64,000 nucleotides of DNA from Lewinellaceae bacterium. Lineage in GTDB: Bacteria > Bacteroidota > Bacteroidia > Chitinophagales > Saprospiraceae. The position numbers and the translations under genes were made by a program. Positions 52,431-60,395 of this stretch are shown here, piece by piece. The DNA lies in contig JACJXW010000004.1 of the NCBI GenBank assembly GCA_020636405.1, positions 2,654,001 through 2,718,000 of the forward strand, in the 5' to 3' direction. Below the pieces are notes generated by a model. It was given only the letters and a program-made list of their open reading frames with translations. It did not search any database and had not been told where the DNA came from. Numbering within the stretch: position 1 is the first letter of the stretch; each line of letters begins with the position of its first letter.

Positions 52431-53228
52431 ATGAGAGCGTTATTGTTTACCCTAAGCTTTGGCTTATTGCTGGCAGCCTGTGGCTCCGACGGAAAGCAGT
52501 CCTCTACCGAGGCTGAAACGACAACAACGGCGATCAGCCGGGATTCCCTCAGAAAATTATACCAGGCCTTTGTAACGGCCCGAACCGATTCGATGCCTTC
52601 CTATCAGTCCAAGGAGGAAGGTAAGCTTTATCCGGTGGATGAGGCCCCGTTGGATACGGCATTTTTCGTATTTCGGGAACAGCTTAAACAGACGGTTGCC
52701 CGAAAGGATGTTTTCGCCTTGCTGGATGTTACTGCAAAGGACATCAAGGTAAGTTTTGGTGAGGAAGCAGGCTTCGACGACTTCGTCAGTATGTGGGGAC
52801 TGGATTCCAAACAGCCGGACACGCTTCGGATCTGGGCCCTGCTGGGGCGGCTTTTGTCGGAAGGCGGTACCTTTTCCGATGGCCGCACCGTATTCACGGC
52901 TCCTTATTACTATGCCACCTGGCCCAGCCAGTATGAGCCCTTCGATTACGGCGTCATTGCCGGGGCAGGGGTGCGCCTGCGGGACAAGCCCAATCTGAAC
53001 AGCCGCATCCTGAAGACCATCTCCCACGATATCGTCACCATCCTGGAGGAGTCGGAAGAGGAAGAGATCGGCGGGGAGGCCTATCCATGGGTGCGGGTAG
53101 AACTGCTCAGCGGCCTGCAGGGATATGTTTTTGGAAAATTCGTAGGCAACCCGGTGGGCTATCGGGTGGGATTCAAAAAGGAGGAAGGAGGCCGGTGGCG
53201 GATGAACTTTCTGCTGGCGGGAGATTAA
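52431..53228 (+). CDS. SH3-domain lipoprotein
   Basis: A 265-residue lipoprotein: signal LFTLSFGLLLAAC with the lipobox LAAC, a Ser/Thr-rich linker, a helical middle part, then a bacterial SH3 domain (GAGVRLRDKPNLNSRILKTI to LQGYVFGKFVG). SH3-type domains in envelope proteins commonly bind cell wall or peptides. It is downstream of the transglutaminase-like gene in the same direction, and the two may work together at the envelope. No enzymatic motif is seen. Confidence 0.85.
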   Translation: MRALLFTLSFGLLLAACGSDGKQSSTEAETTTTAISRDSLRKLYQAFVTARTDSMPSYQSKEEGKLYPVDEAPLDTAFFVFREQLKQTVARKDVFALLDVTAKDIKVSFGEEAGFDDFVSMWGLDSKQPDTLRIWALLGRLLSEGGTFSDGRTVFTAPYYYATWPSQYEPFDYGVIAGAGVRLRDKPNLNSRILKTISHDIVTILEESEEEEIGGEAYPWVRVELLSGLQGYVFGKFVGNPVGYRVGFKKEEGGRWRMNFLLAGD

Positions 53229-53236
53229 ATACTTTT

Positions 53237-53299
53237 ACTTTTTTGTTTCAAATATGATTTTGATCTAAACAAAAAAGTTATAATTTTGAAACAAAAAGT
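53237..53299 (+). promoter_or_regulatory. Candidate priA promoter inside an inverted repeat
   Basis: tttg at 53259-53262 and taattttg at 53281-53288, with an 18-bp spacer, fit the Bacteroidota -33/-7 pattern. An inverted repeat surrounds them: the arm at 53237-53252 and the arm at 53285-53299 match over 15 bp with one extra T. The right arm overlaps the -7 element, so the repeat may be an operator or may form the terminator of the upstream gene. Confidence 0.5.
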
Positions 53300-53312
53300 G
53301 GAAAATCCCACA

Positions 53313-53336
53313 CTGAAACACTGATACACTGATACA
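53313..53336. repeat. Three octamers before priA
   Basis: ctgaaaca, ctgataca, ctgataca in exact 8-bp phase, ending 6 bp before the priA start codon, so they lie in its leader. Confidence 0.6.
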
Positions 53337-53342
53337 CCATAA

Positions 53343-55808
53343 ATGCACCCCATCACCGCCACCCAAACTTACGTAACGGTCATCCTGCCGCTGGCAGTGC
53401 CCAAGCCGTACACCTATGCCGTGCCGGAGCACCTCGTTCCGGAGGCCACTTTCGGGAAACGGGTGGAAGTGCAGTTTGGCAAGTCCAAGCTGTACACGGC
53501 CCTGGTGATCGAACAGCACCGCCGGGCGCCGGAAGATTACAAACCCAAGCCGATCCTGTCCGTGGTAGACGAGGGGCCCATCATCAATAAGGTGCAACTC
53601 CAATTGTGGCAGTGGCTGGCGGATTATTACCTCTGCACGCTGGGCGAAGTGATGCATGCCGCTCTTCCCGCCAACCTCAAGCTGGCCAGCGAGACCCGCC
53701 TGACCCTCAGCCCTTTGTTCGATCAGGATTTTGATGGGCTGGACGACAAAGAATACCTCATTGCCGAGGCGTTGAGCATTCAGCAGGAGATCAGCATCGA
53801 AGAGGTGCGCGGTATCCTTCAGCAGAAGACGGTCTATCCGCTGATCCGCCGCATGCTGGAGAAGCGGATCGTTTACCTGAAGGAAGGGCTTAAGGATAAG
53901 TATAAGCCCAAGACGGTGGCCTGTGTGCGTTTGCAGGAGCCCTACGCTTCCCAACCGAAACTGCTGGAGGAAGCCTTTGAATTGTGCAGCCGTTCCACCC
54001 GGCAGGTGGAAGCCCTCATGGCCTATGTGCAATTGGCCAAAAAACTGGAGTTTGTCCGCCGGCAGGATATCTATTCCAAGGCCAATGTAGACGCTTCCGT
54101 CCTGAAGGCCATGGAAAAGAAGGAGATCTTCGACTTATACGAACGGGAAGTCAGCCGCCTGGGAGGATACGAGGAAGACACCGTCGATGCCGATCTGCTC
54201 TCCGAACAGCAGGCCAGGGCGCTGGAGGAGTTGCGCGCTCATTTTCAGGATAAGAACGTAGCCCTGCTGCACGGCGTAACCGGCAGCGGGAAGACCCGCG
54301 TTTATGTCGAGCTCATCCAGGAGGCGATACAGCGCGGAGAGCAGGTGCTCTACCTGCTGCCCGAGATCGCCCTGACCACCCAGGTAACCAGCCGCCTCGA
54401 GAAGGTCTTCGGCGATCAGATCGCTATTTACCACTCCCGCCTCAACAACAACGAACGGGTGGAAATGTGGAACAGCACCCTGAAAGGCAAACCCGTGGTG
54501 CTGGGCGCCCGCTCGGCGCTTTTCCTGCCGTTCCGCAAACTGGGGCTCATCATCGTCGATGAAGAGCACGACAGCTCCTACAAGCAGTACGAACCCAACC
54601 CCCGTTACAACGCCCGCGATGCGGCTGTTTACCTGGCGCACCTGCACGGGGCTAAAGCACTGCTGGGCACCGCCACCCCTTCTATCGAATCCTACTTCAA
54701 CGCTAAAAAGGGCAAATACGGACTGGTGGAAATGCAGGAGCGCTTCGGGGGCCTGCAGCTGCCGGAAGTGGAGTTGGTCGATGCCAAAAGGGCCATGCAG
54801 GAACAAAAGCTGCACTCTGTCTTTACCGCTGTACTGCTGGACGAGCTCAAGGCCGCCCTCGAGCGGGGAGAGCAGGCCATTCTCTTTCAGAACCGCCGGG
54901 GGTATTCCCCAACTTATCGCTGTCTCACCTGCGACTGGCATTCGGAATGCATCCACTGCGATGTGAGCCTGACTTACCACAAGTTCAAAAATGCCCTGAA
55001 ATGCCACTACTGTGGTTATACTACCGGCCTGCCTGATGCCTGCCCTGCCTGCGGCTCCAAACAGTTGGCGCTAAAAGGCTTTGGGACGGAGAAGATCGAA
55101 GATGAACTCAAGATATACCTGCCCGATGCGAAGATTGGCCGCATGGACCTGGAAACAGTGCGCGGCAAGAATGCCCATGCCAAACTGATCAACGATTTCG
55201 AAGAAGGCCGGCTCGACATTTTGGTCGGCACTCAGATGGTCACCAAAGGGCTGGATTTCGAAAAGGTGGGCGTAGTAGGCGTCCTCAGCGCTGACCAGCT
55301 GCTGCAGTTCCCCGACTTCCGTGCCGGCGAGCGGGCTTTTCAGCTCATGCTCCAGGTGAGCGGGCGGGCGGGCCGAAAGCACAAGCAGGGGAAGGTGGTC
55401 ATCCAGGCTTTCAACCCGGCGAGCCCCATTATTCGGGAAGTGCTGGGCAACGACTATGCCGGCTTCTTCACCCGGGAAATGAAAGAAAGGCGGGAATTTA
55501 AATACCCCCCTTACTACCGCCTGATCCGCATCTCTCTTCGCCATAAAAAACCGCAAACCCTCAACGAAGGGGCGTCCATTTTTGAGAAGGTGCTCAAAGG
55601 TAAGCTGGGGGAATGGGCCATGGGCCCGGCGGTGCCCCACGTCGGCCGCGTGCGGGGTTACTATCTGCTGGATTTCCTCATTAAGCTGAACCGCGATGCG
55701 AAGAAGATCCGCTTCGCCAAAGAGGTGGTGCAGGAAGCCATCGATAAAATGCAGCAAACCCCGGGGTACAGCGGAGTGCGGGTAGGGGTGGATGTTGACC
55801 CATATTGA
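53343..55808 (+). CDS. priA: Primosomal protein N' (PriA helicase)
   Basis: An 821-residue replication-restart helicase that loads the replisome at stalled forks. The N-terminal DNA-binding domain (VILPLAVPKPYTYAVPEHLV) is followed by an SF2 core: Walker A GVTGSGKTRVYVELIQ (near residue 312), the DEEH box in LIIVDEEHDSSYKQYE, and GTATPSIES. Eight cysteines between about residues 528 and 572 (CLTCDWHSECIHCD, then CHYCGYTTGLPDACPACG) bind two zinc ions. The helicase C half includes VGTQMVTKGLDFEKVGVVGV and QVSGRAGRK. It is complete and intact. Confidence 0.97.
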   Translation: MHPITATQTYVTVILPLAVPKPYTYAVPEHLVPEATFGKRVEVQFGKSKLYTALVIEQHRRAPEDYKPKPILSVVDEGPIINKVQLQLWQWLADYYLCTLGEVMHAALPANLKLASETRLTLSPLFDQDFDGLDDKEYLIAEALSIQQEISIEEVRGILQQKTVYPLIRRMLEKRIVYLKEGLKDKYKPKTVACVRLQEPYASQPKLLEEAFELCSRSTRQVEALMAYVQLAKKLEFVRRQDIYSKANVDASVLKAMEKKEIFDLYEREVSRLGGYEEDTVDADLLSEQQARALEELRAHFQDKNVALLHGVTGSGKTRVYVELIQEAIQRGEQVLYLLPEIALTTQVTSRLEKVFGDQIAIYHSRLNNNERVEMWNSTLKGKPVVLGARSALFLPFRKLGLIIVDEEHDSSYKQYEPNPRYNARDAAVYLAHLHGAKALLGTATPSIESYFNAKKGKYGLVEMQERFGGLQLPEVELVDAKRAMQEQKLHSVFTAVLLDELKAALERGEQAILFQNRRGYSPTYRCLTCDWHSECIHCDVSLTYHKFKNALKCHYCGYTTGLPDACPACGSKQLALKGFGTEKIEDELKIYLPDAKIGRMDLETVRGKNAHAKLINDFEEGRLDILVGTQMVTKGLDFEKVGVVGVLSADQLLQFPDFRAGERAFQLMLQVSGRAGRKHKQGKVVIQAFNPASPIIREVLGNDYAGFFTREMKERREFKYPPYYRLIRISLRHKKPQTLNEGASIFEKVLKGKLGEWAMGPAVPHVGRVRGYYLLDFLIKLNRDAKKIRFAKEVVQEAIDKMQQTPGYSGVRVGVDVDPY

Positions 55809-55903
55809 GGATGGAATGTGGGGCAACGCAGGACAGCGGGCCTTAGCAGGTTTGGGGATCAGCCCGCTTCTGGTAGAACTGTAGTTCTTATGAAAATACG
55901 CTT

Positions 55904-56413
55904 ATGACTCGGAGTATCCTCTTTTTCACCATTGCGGCCACCCTTTCGGTGCTCACCTTTTACCAGAAGCCGGAACACAGCCTGGGCTTTGGCTACCTCG
56001 TTCCAATAGGGCTGTATTTCATCGTCGCCCTACTGCTCGGTTTGCGGCCACGCGTAAGCTGGAATTCGCAGCTGCAGTTTGCCGGCCTGGCGCTTGCCGT
56101 TTGGCTGGTGTTGTTCAGCCTTTCTTATCATGTGCTTTTTTTTATCGCCGCTCCTCTAGCCGGTGGAATCGGCGCATGGCTGATCTGCTGGCTGGGCAGG
56201 CAATTTCTGGGCATCAACTGGCCACGCTTATTGCCAATCGTCATAACAGGGGTAGTTGCAGTATTGCTGGGAATGCTGTTTATGATCCTTGTAAGAGAAC
56301 AGCCCCAAGAAACCTATACCATCGGCCTTAAAGCAGGCCTCATTACCGGCTTTTGGCAACTGGCAGTAGGAGGACAAATGAGCCGGTTATCCGGAAAAGG
56401 GGAAAAGAACTGA
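55904..56413 (+). CDS. Multi-pass membrane protein of unknown function
   Basis: A 169-residue protein with about five membrane helices, for example ILFFTIAATLSVLTFY, LVPIGLYFIVALLLGL, LALAVWLVLFSLSYHVLFFI and IVITGVVAVLLGMLFMILV. It has no charged active site or known domain. It stands alone after priA with a 95-bp gap. I do not recognise the family. Confidence 0.7.
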   Translation: MTRSILFFTIAATLSVLTFYQKPEHSLGFGYLVPIGLYFIVALLLGLRPRVSWNSQLQFAGLALAVWLVLFSLSYHVLFFIAAPLAGGIGAWLICWLGRQFLGINWPRLLPIVITGVVAVLLGMLFMILVREQPQETYTIGLKAGLITGFWQLAVGGQMSRLSGKGEKN

Positions 56414-56421
56414 GTTGAAAA

Positions 56422-56453
56422 GTTATAATAGAAAAATTAATATTCTAATTTTG
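56422..56453 (+). promoter_or_regulatory. Candidate promoter of the secreted zincin gene
   Basis: taattttg at 56446-56453 fits the -7 element TAnnTTTG, and gtta at 56422-56425, 20 bp upstream, is a partial -33. The surrounding sequence is AT-rich compared with the window. Initiation near 56460 would leave a leader of about 60 nt. Confidence 0.4.
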
Positions 56454-56521
56454 TCTAATCGATAAGCACAAAGGAATAACACGTTCAATAATTAATCTTC
56501 ATCCCAATCCAAGGAATTATT

Positions 56522-58693
56522 ATGAAAGGGTTGTATCCTTTGCTTTTTAGCCTCATTTATCTATTCCATTCCTCTTTTTTGAATGCTTCCATCACTCCGG
56601 TGCCACTGGAGCAGCGGATCGACAAGGCGGAGCAAATTGTTCTGGCCCGCTTGAACCATCAGGTTTCCTATTGGGGGGAGGGCAAGAAAAACATTTACAC
56701 CCTTTACGTTTTGGATGTTGTCGCCTACCTCAAAGGGGAGGAGGAGGCTTTGCAGGTGGCGGTTATCGCCGCAGGCGGCAGGGTAGGGCAGAAGTTGCAA
56801 GTCACCTATCCCCGTATTGAACTTGACCGGCAGCACGATTATCTGGTGTTCCTGGATACCGACAATACCGTTATCGATCATAAAGATTACAGGGCTCTAA
56901 CGGAGAGCATGAAACAGTGCCTGCCGTATGCCGGTATACAAGGCGTGCTGGCAGGATGGCAAGGGCAGTACTACGATATCGGCAGCCAGGCGTACTATTC
57001 CGAATCAAGCCTGGTGAAAAAAATAGAACTACAGGTTGGCGGAAAAGCTAAAACCCCGGAAGGGGCGGATTTCCATTCTGCCGGAACCGGCGTGGGGCTG
57101 GAAATTCAAGGCCGCGGGCCGTTGACGATCACCAGCATCACCGATGGAACAGGTTCCAGCCCCGCTGATGGCTTTATTGCGGGCACCACCCTGCCCAATA
57201 ACGAACTGATCATCAACGGGTCGGGATTCGGCGGTAGCCCGGGGGCCGTGTTTTTCTCCAATGCCGACAACGGAGGCAGCGATTATATTTCTTCATCGGT
57301 TGCTTCGGACCTGATCTCCTGGTCGGATACTCAGATCCGGTTAAAAATACCCGATCAGGCAGGTACCGGTACCGTATTGGTACAGGACAATGGAGGCACG
57401 ACGGTCGGTTCCATTCCGATCACCATCTATTACGCTGTCATTTCCAGCTATAGCACTTTTCATAACTTCCCCGAATTGACCAGGATACTCCCCAAACTTG
57501 CGGATAACAACGGGAGTGGGGGGTATACTTTCCGATACAATAACGATGTGCCCAATACCACCGACGATTTCGCCGGACATACGGATGCTGTAGCTGCTTT
57601 TGAACGGGCACTGAACAACTGGCGCGGCAGCACAGGGGTGAATTTTGACCGGAACAATGGCGGTGTCGCTACGGACGCGCCGATACGGGACGGTACCCAG
57701 GTCGTCTCTTTTGCCAACCTGGGGGCCGGTACCCTTGGTGTGACCAACCTCTATTTTGCCGGCCGCGCATTGAACGATGGTATTTGTGAGCAGCAGAATA
57801 CCCGGTGGTACATAGAAGACATCGACATCCAGTTCAAGAGCAATGCCGTCCTGCTATCGGAAACCGGCCGCAGCTGGAACTTTGACGGCGACGCCACTAC
57901 TTCCGGCGAATTTGATTTTGAAAGTGTGGCCTTGCATGAACTCGGCCATGCCCACGGGCTGGGCCATGTCATTGCTTCCAGTTCTGAAGTCATGCACTAT
58001 GCTATTGGGCCGGCTACGGATATGCGTTCGCTCTCCTCTTCAGAGACAAACGCGGGGAGTTACCTCATGTCGGAGGGCATTGCCACTCCTCCCTGCTTGG
58101 CTACGAATCCTTCACCCATGACGGTAGCCTCCGGCCTTTTACCCATCGAGCTTCTCTTCTTTGAAGGTAAGGCTCAGGGCGAGTCCGTCGTCTTGAACTG
58201 GCAAACAGCTGCGGAAATGAACAACGATTTTTTCACGCTGGAACGCTCAGCAGACGGCCGTACCTTCCAACCCCTCGCTCAGATACCCGGCGCAGGGAAC
58301 AGTCATACCTTGCGGAATTATCAGTACATCGATAAGGCGCCTTTGCCCGGCAACAACTACTACCGGCTATCTCAAACCGATTATGACGGAACCCGATCCA
58401 TTGAAGGCTTCGTATTTGTGCACTATGGCCATCCGGAAAACGTCCGCCTACGCGCTGACAACCCGCTGGGGCACAGCCGGCTTTCGGTGTATTATCAGTC
58501 CGAATCTCCAGGGGCGGTGGGCCTGCAGTTTTTTAACCTGGCAGGCCAGGTGGTAGCACGCTGGAGACAACAGGCGGAAGAAGGAGGCAACCAGTGGGAA
58601 TTACCGGTAGACGGCCTCCTGCCGGGCATCTATTTCCTGGAGGCACAGCAAGGGCGTCTTCGGGAAACGGTGCGTGTGCTGAAGCTGAAGTAA
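56522..58693 (+). CDS. Secreted matrixin-like metalloprotease with sorting tail
   Basis: A 723-residue secreted protein. After the signal peptide, an IPT/TIG-like beta domain lies near residues 200-300 (LTITSITDGTGSSPADGFIA and LIINGSGFGGSPGAVFF). The metalloprotease domain follows: VALHELGHAHGLGHV, near residue 470, is the extended HExxHxxGxxH zinc site, and the methionine of the Met-turn lies in SEVMHYAIG. The C-terminal part has FFEGKAQGESVVLNWQTAAE, a fibronectin-like domain common in this phylum, and ends LPGIYFLEAQQGRLRETVRV, a type IX secretion tail. It should be an extracellular or surface protease. Confidence 0.87.
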   Translation: MKGLYPLLFSLIYLFHSSFLNASITPVPLEQRIDKAEQIVLARLNHQVSYWGEGKKNIYTLYVLDVVAYLKGEEEALQVAVIAAGGRVGQKLQVTYPRIELDRQHDYLVFLDTDNTVIDHKDYRALTESMKQCLPYAGIQGVLAGWQGQYYDIGSQAYYSESSLVKKIELQVGGKAKTPEGADFHSAGTGVGLEIQGRGPLTITSITDGTGSSPADGFIAGTTLPNNELIINGSGFGGSPGAVFFSNADNGGSDYISSSVASDLISWSDTQIRLKIPDQAGTGTVLVQDNGGTTVGSIPITIYYAVISSYSTFHNFPELTRILPKLADNNGSGGYTFRYNNDVPNTTDDFAGHTDAVAAFERALNNWRGSTGVNFDRNNGGVATDAPIRDGTQVVSFANLGAGTLGVTNLYFAGRALNDGICEQQNTRWYIEDIDIQFKSNAVLLSETGRSWNFDGDATTSGEFDFESVALHELGHAHGLGHVIASSSEVMHYAIGPATDMRSLSSSETNAGSYLMSEGIATPPCLATNPSPMTVASGLLPIELLFFEGKAQGESVVLNWQTAAEMNNDFFTLERSADGRTFQPLAQIPGAGNSHTLRNYQYIDKAPLPGNNYYRLSQTDYDGTRSIEGFVFVHYGHPENVRLRADNPLGHSRLSVYYQSESPGAVGLQFFNLAGQVVARWRQQAEEGGNQWELPVDGLLPGIYFLEAQQGRLRETVRVLKLK

Positions 58694-58756
58694 TGGTTTG
58701 GAAAGATAGGGGAATTAGACTCGGGCCGGCTCTCAAGTCCGCGTCCCTTCACTGGC

Positions 58757-59839
58757 TTACGATGGCTTCCATCCGGATGATTCAACCTGCAGCACCCCCG
58801 CCGCCACCAACTCCCACTGCAGCCGCATCTGGTCGGCCACCGGCATGGCGCGCAGGCCGAGGTGGTGAGCTTCCTGCAGCACCGCTTCCTCCGTCTTTTT
58901 GCCGGTGATCAGTTCCATTTTCCACTTTTCGGCAAGCCGTTGCCATTGGTCGTATTCCGGATTGGGCCAGGCCATGCTGTGCGAGTCGTTGGGAATGATA
59001 AAAAAAGGCATTTCCGAGACCAGCGTCAGGCAATCCCCACCATTGGCATGGCCTTGTTTCGCCGGCAGGGGCAGGCTGCGAATGCTTTCCATAGAGCTGG
59101 GGTGGAACAGGGCGGCGGCCTTGGTGTCGCCCTGTTCCAGAAAGAAAGATTTCATTGCCTCTGCACTGGGGCGGGTGCAAAAGCCTTCGCTGATGCGGTG
59201 GAAGCCTTTTTCGCCACCTCGGTCAATGTCGTTGAGGGGGTAACCCAATTCCTGTACTTCCTTTTTACACTGCTCCTGTATGACACCCGAGCGGCCTGCC
59301 CAATTTGGGTCGATGAGGAACCAGGGCCCGAAGGAAAAGGACATGCTGTGCAGGGAGGCATGGAGGTGGAAAGGAGCTCCGGCCATTTTCCAGCATTCGT
59401 AAATGAAGGCATTTTCCGGGCGCAACGCCCCGGCCTGCCCTTCGATAGGGAAACCATATTCCATATCATCGCCCGGCAGCTCGCGAACGGCGTGTTGCAG
59501 GTACCGGGGCAGGCTGTAATAATCATCGGCCTCGCTGTACCAGCGCCGGTTGGCAGCCTCTCCATCGGGGTTGGCATGGGGCACGATCCACCAGCTGTAG
59601 TTCTTCAACAGAGGGTGTTTTTCTTCCAGGCGGGAAAGGAAACACACCAGGTGGCGGAGCAGCCGCGGCCCCGTCGGCTCATCGGCATGGCAGCCGGCGA
59701 TAAGGCTGATCCGAAATGGCCCGTTCCCAAAGCGATAAGCAGGCAACAAGCGGCCCGCCCTACTGCTGCCCTGCAAGTGAGGCAAAGGAAGGTCCACCGG
59801 AGTGGTTATTATTTCTTCAAAATAGGCTGCCAACTCCAT
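58757..59839 (-). CDS. M14-family zinc carboxypeptidase
   Basis: A 360-residue protein without a signal peptide. The M14 zinc ligands are His and Glu in IAGCHADEPTGPRLLRHL and a later His in FHLHASLHSMSFSF. PHANPDGEAANRRWYSE is the family's NPDG-type segment. The catalytic Glu would lie near the C-terminal half (MPFFIIPNDSHSMAWPN), but I could not place it surely. It should trim C-terminal residues or deacylate amino acids. The octamer array at 59978 lies just upstream. Confidence 0.82.
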   Translation of the reverse strand: MELAAYFEEIITTPVDLPLPHLQGSSRAGRLLPAYRFGNGPFRISLIAGCHADEPTGPRLLRHLVCFLSRLEEKHPLLKNYSWWIVPHANPDGEAANRRWYSEADDYYSLPRYLQHAVRELPGDDMEYGFPIEGQAGALRPENAFIYECWKMAGAPFHLHASLHSMSFSFGPWFLIDPNWAGRSGVIQEQCKKEVQELGYPLNDIDRGGEKGFHRISEGFCTRPSAEAMKSFFLEQGDTKAAALFHPSSMESIRSLPLPAKQGHANGGDCLTLVSEMPFFIIPNDSHSMAWPNPEYDQWQRLAEKWKMELITGKKTEEAVLQEAHHLGLRAMPVADQMRLQWELVAAGVLQVESSGWKPS

Positions 59840-59977
59840 CCGTGGGGCTGTTCGTAGTTTCTGGTTCCTTGGTTTCTATAGCCTCTGAAAACCAGCTGGT
59901 TAGGTAATTGTAAGCACACTTAATTGAACTATTCCCCAATCATGGGAAAATGTAAAGGCTTGCCGCCTCCCCTCCAA

Positions 59978-60393
59978 CAATCCAGCAATCCAACAATCCA
60001 GCAATCCAACAATCCAGCAATCCAGCCATCCAACAATCCAACAATCCAGCAATCCAACAATCCAGCAATCCAACAATCCAACAATCCAACAATCCAACAA
60101 TCCAGCAATCCAACAATCCAGCAATCCAACAATCCAGCAATCCAACAATCCAACAATCCAGCAATCCAGCAATCCAGCAATCCAACAATCCAGCAATCCA
60201 GCAATCCAGCAATCCAGCAATCCAACAATCCAGCAATCCAACAATCCAACAATCCAGCAATCCAGCAATCCAGCAATCCAGCAATCCAACAATCCAGCAA
60301 TCCAACAATCCAGCAATCCAACAATCCAGCAATCCAGCAATCCAGCAAACCAACCATCCAACCATCCAGCCATCCAGCAATCCAACAATCCCC
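59978..60393. repeat. 52-unit octamer array
   Basis: Fifty-two consecutive 8-bp units with no net insertion or deletion. Nearly all are caatccaa or caatccag, so only the last base varies. A cluster near the end has variants (caaaccaa, ccatccaa, ccatccag), and the last unit is caatcccc. The array touches the 3' end of the M13 peptidase gene, which ends at 60396. Because 8 is not a multiple of 3, all frames read a repeated octapeptide and stay open; none of these is a gene. Sequence from 59840 to 59977 shows nothing. Confidence 0.97.
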
Positions 60394-60395
60394 CC

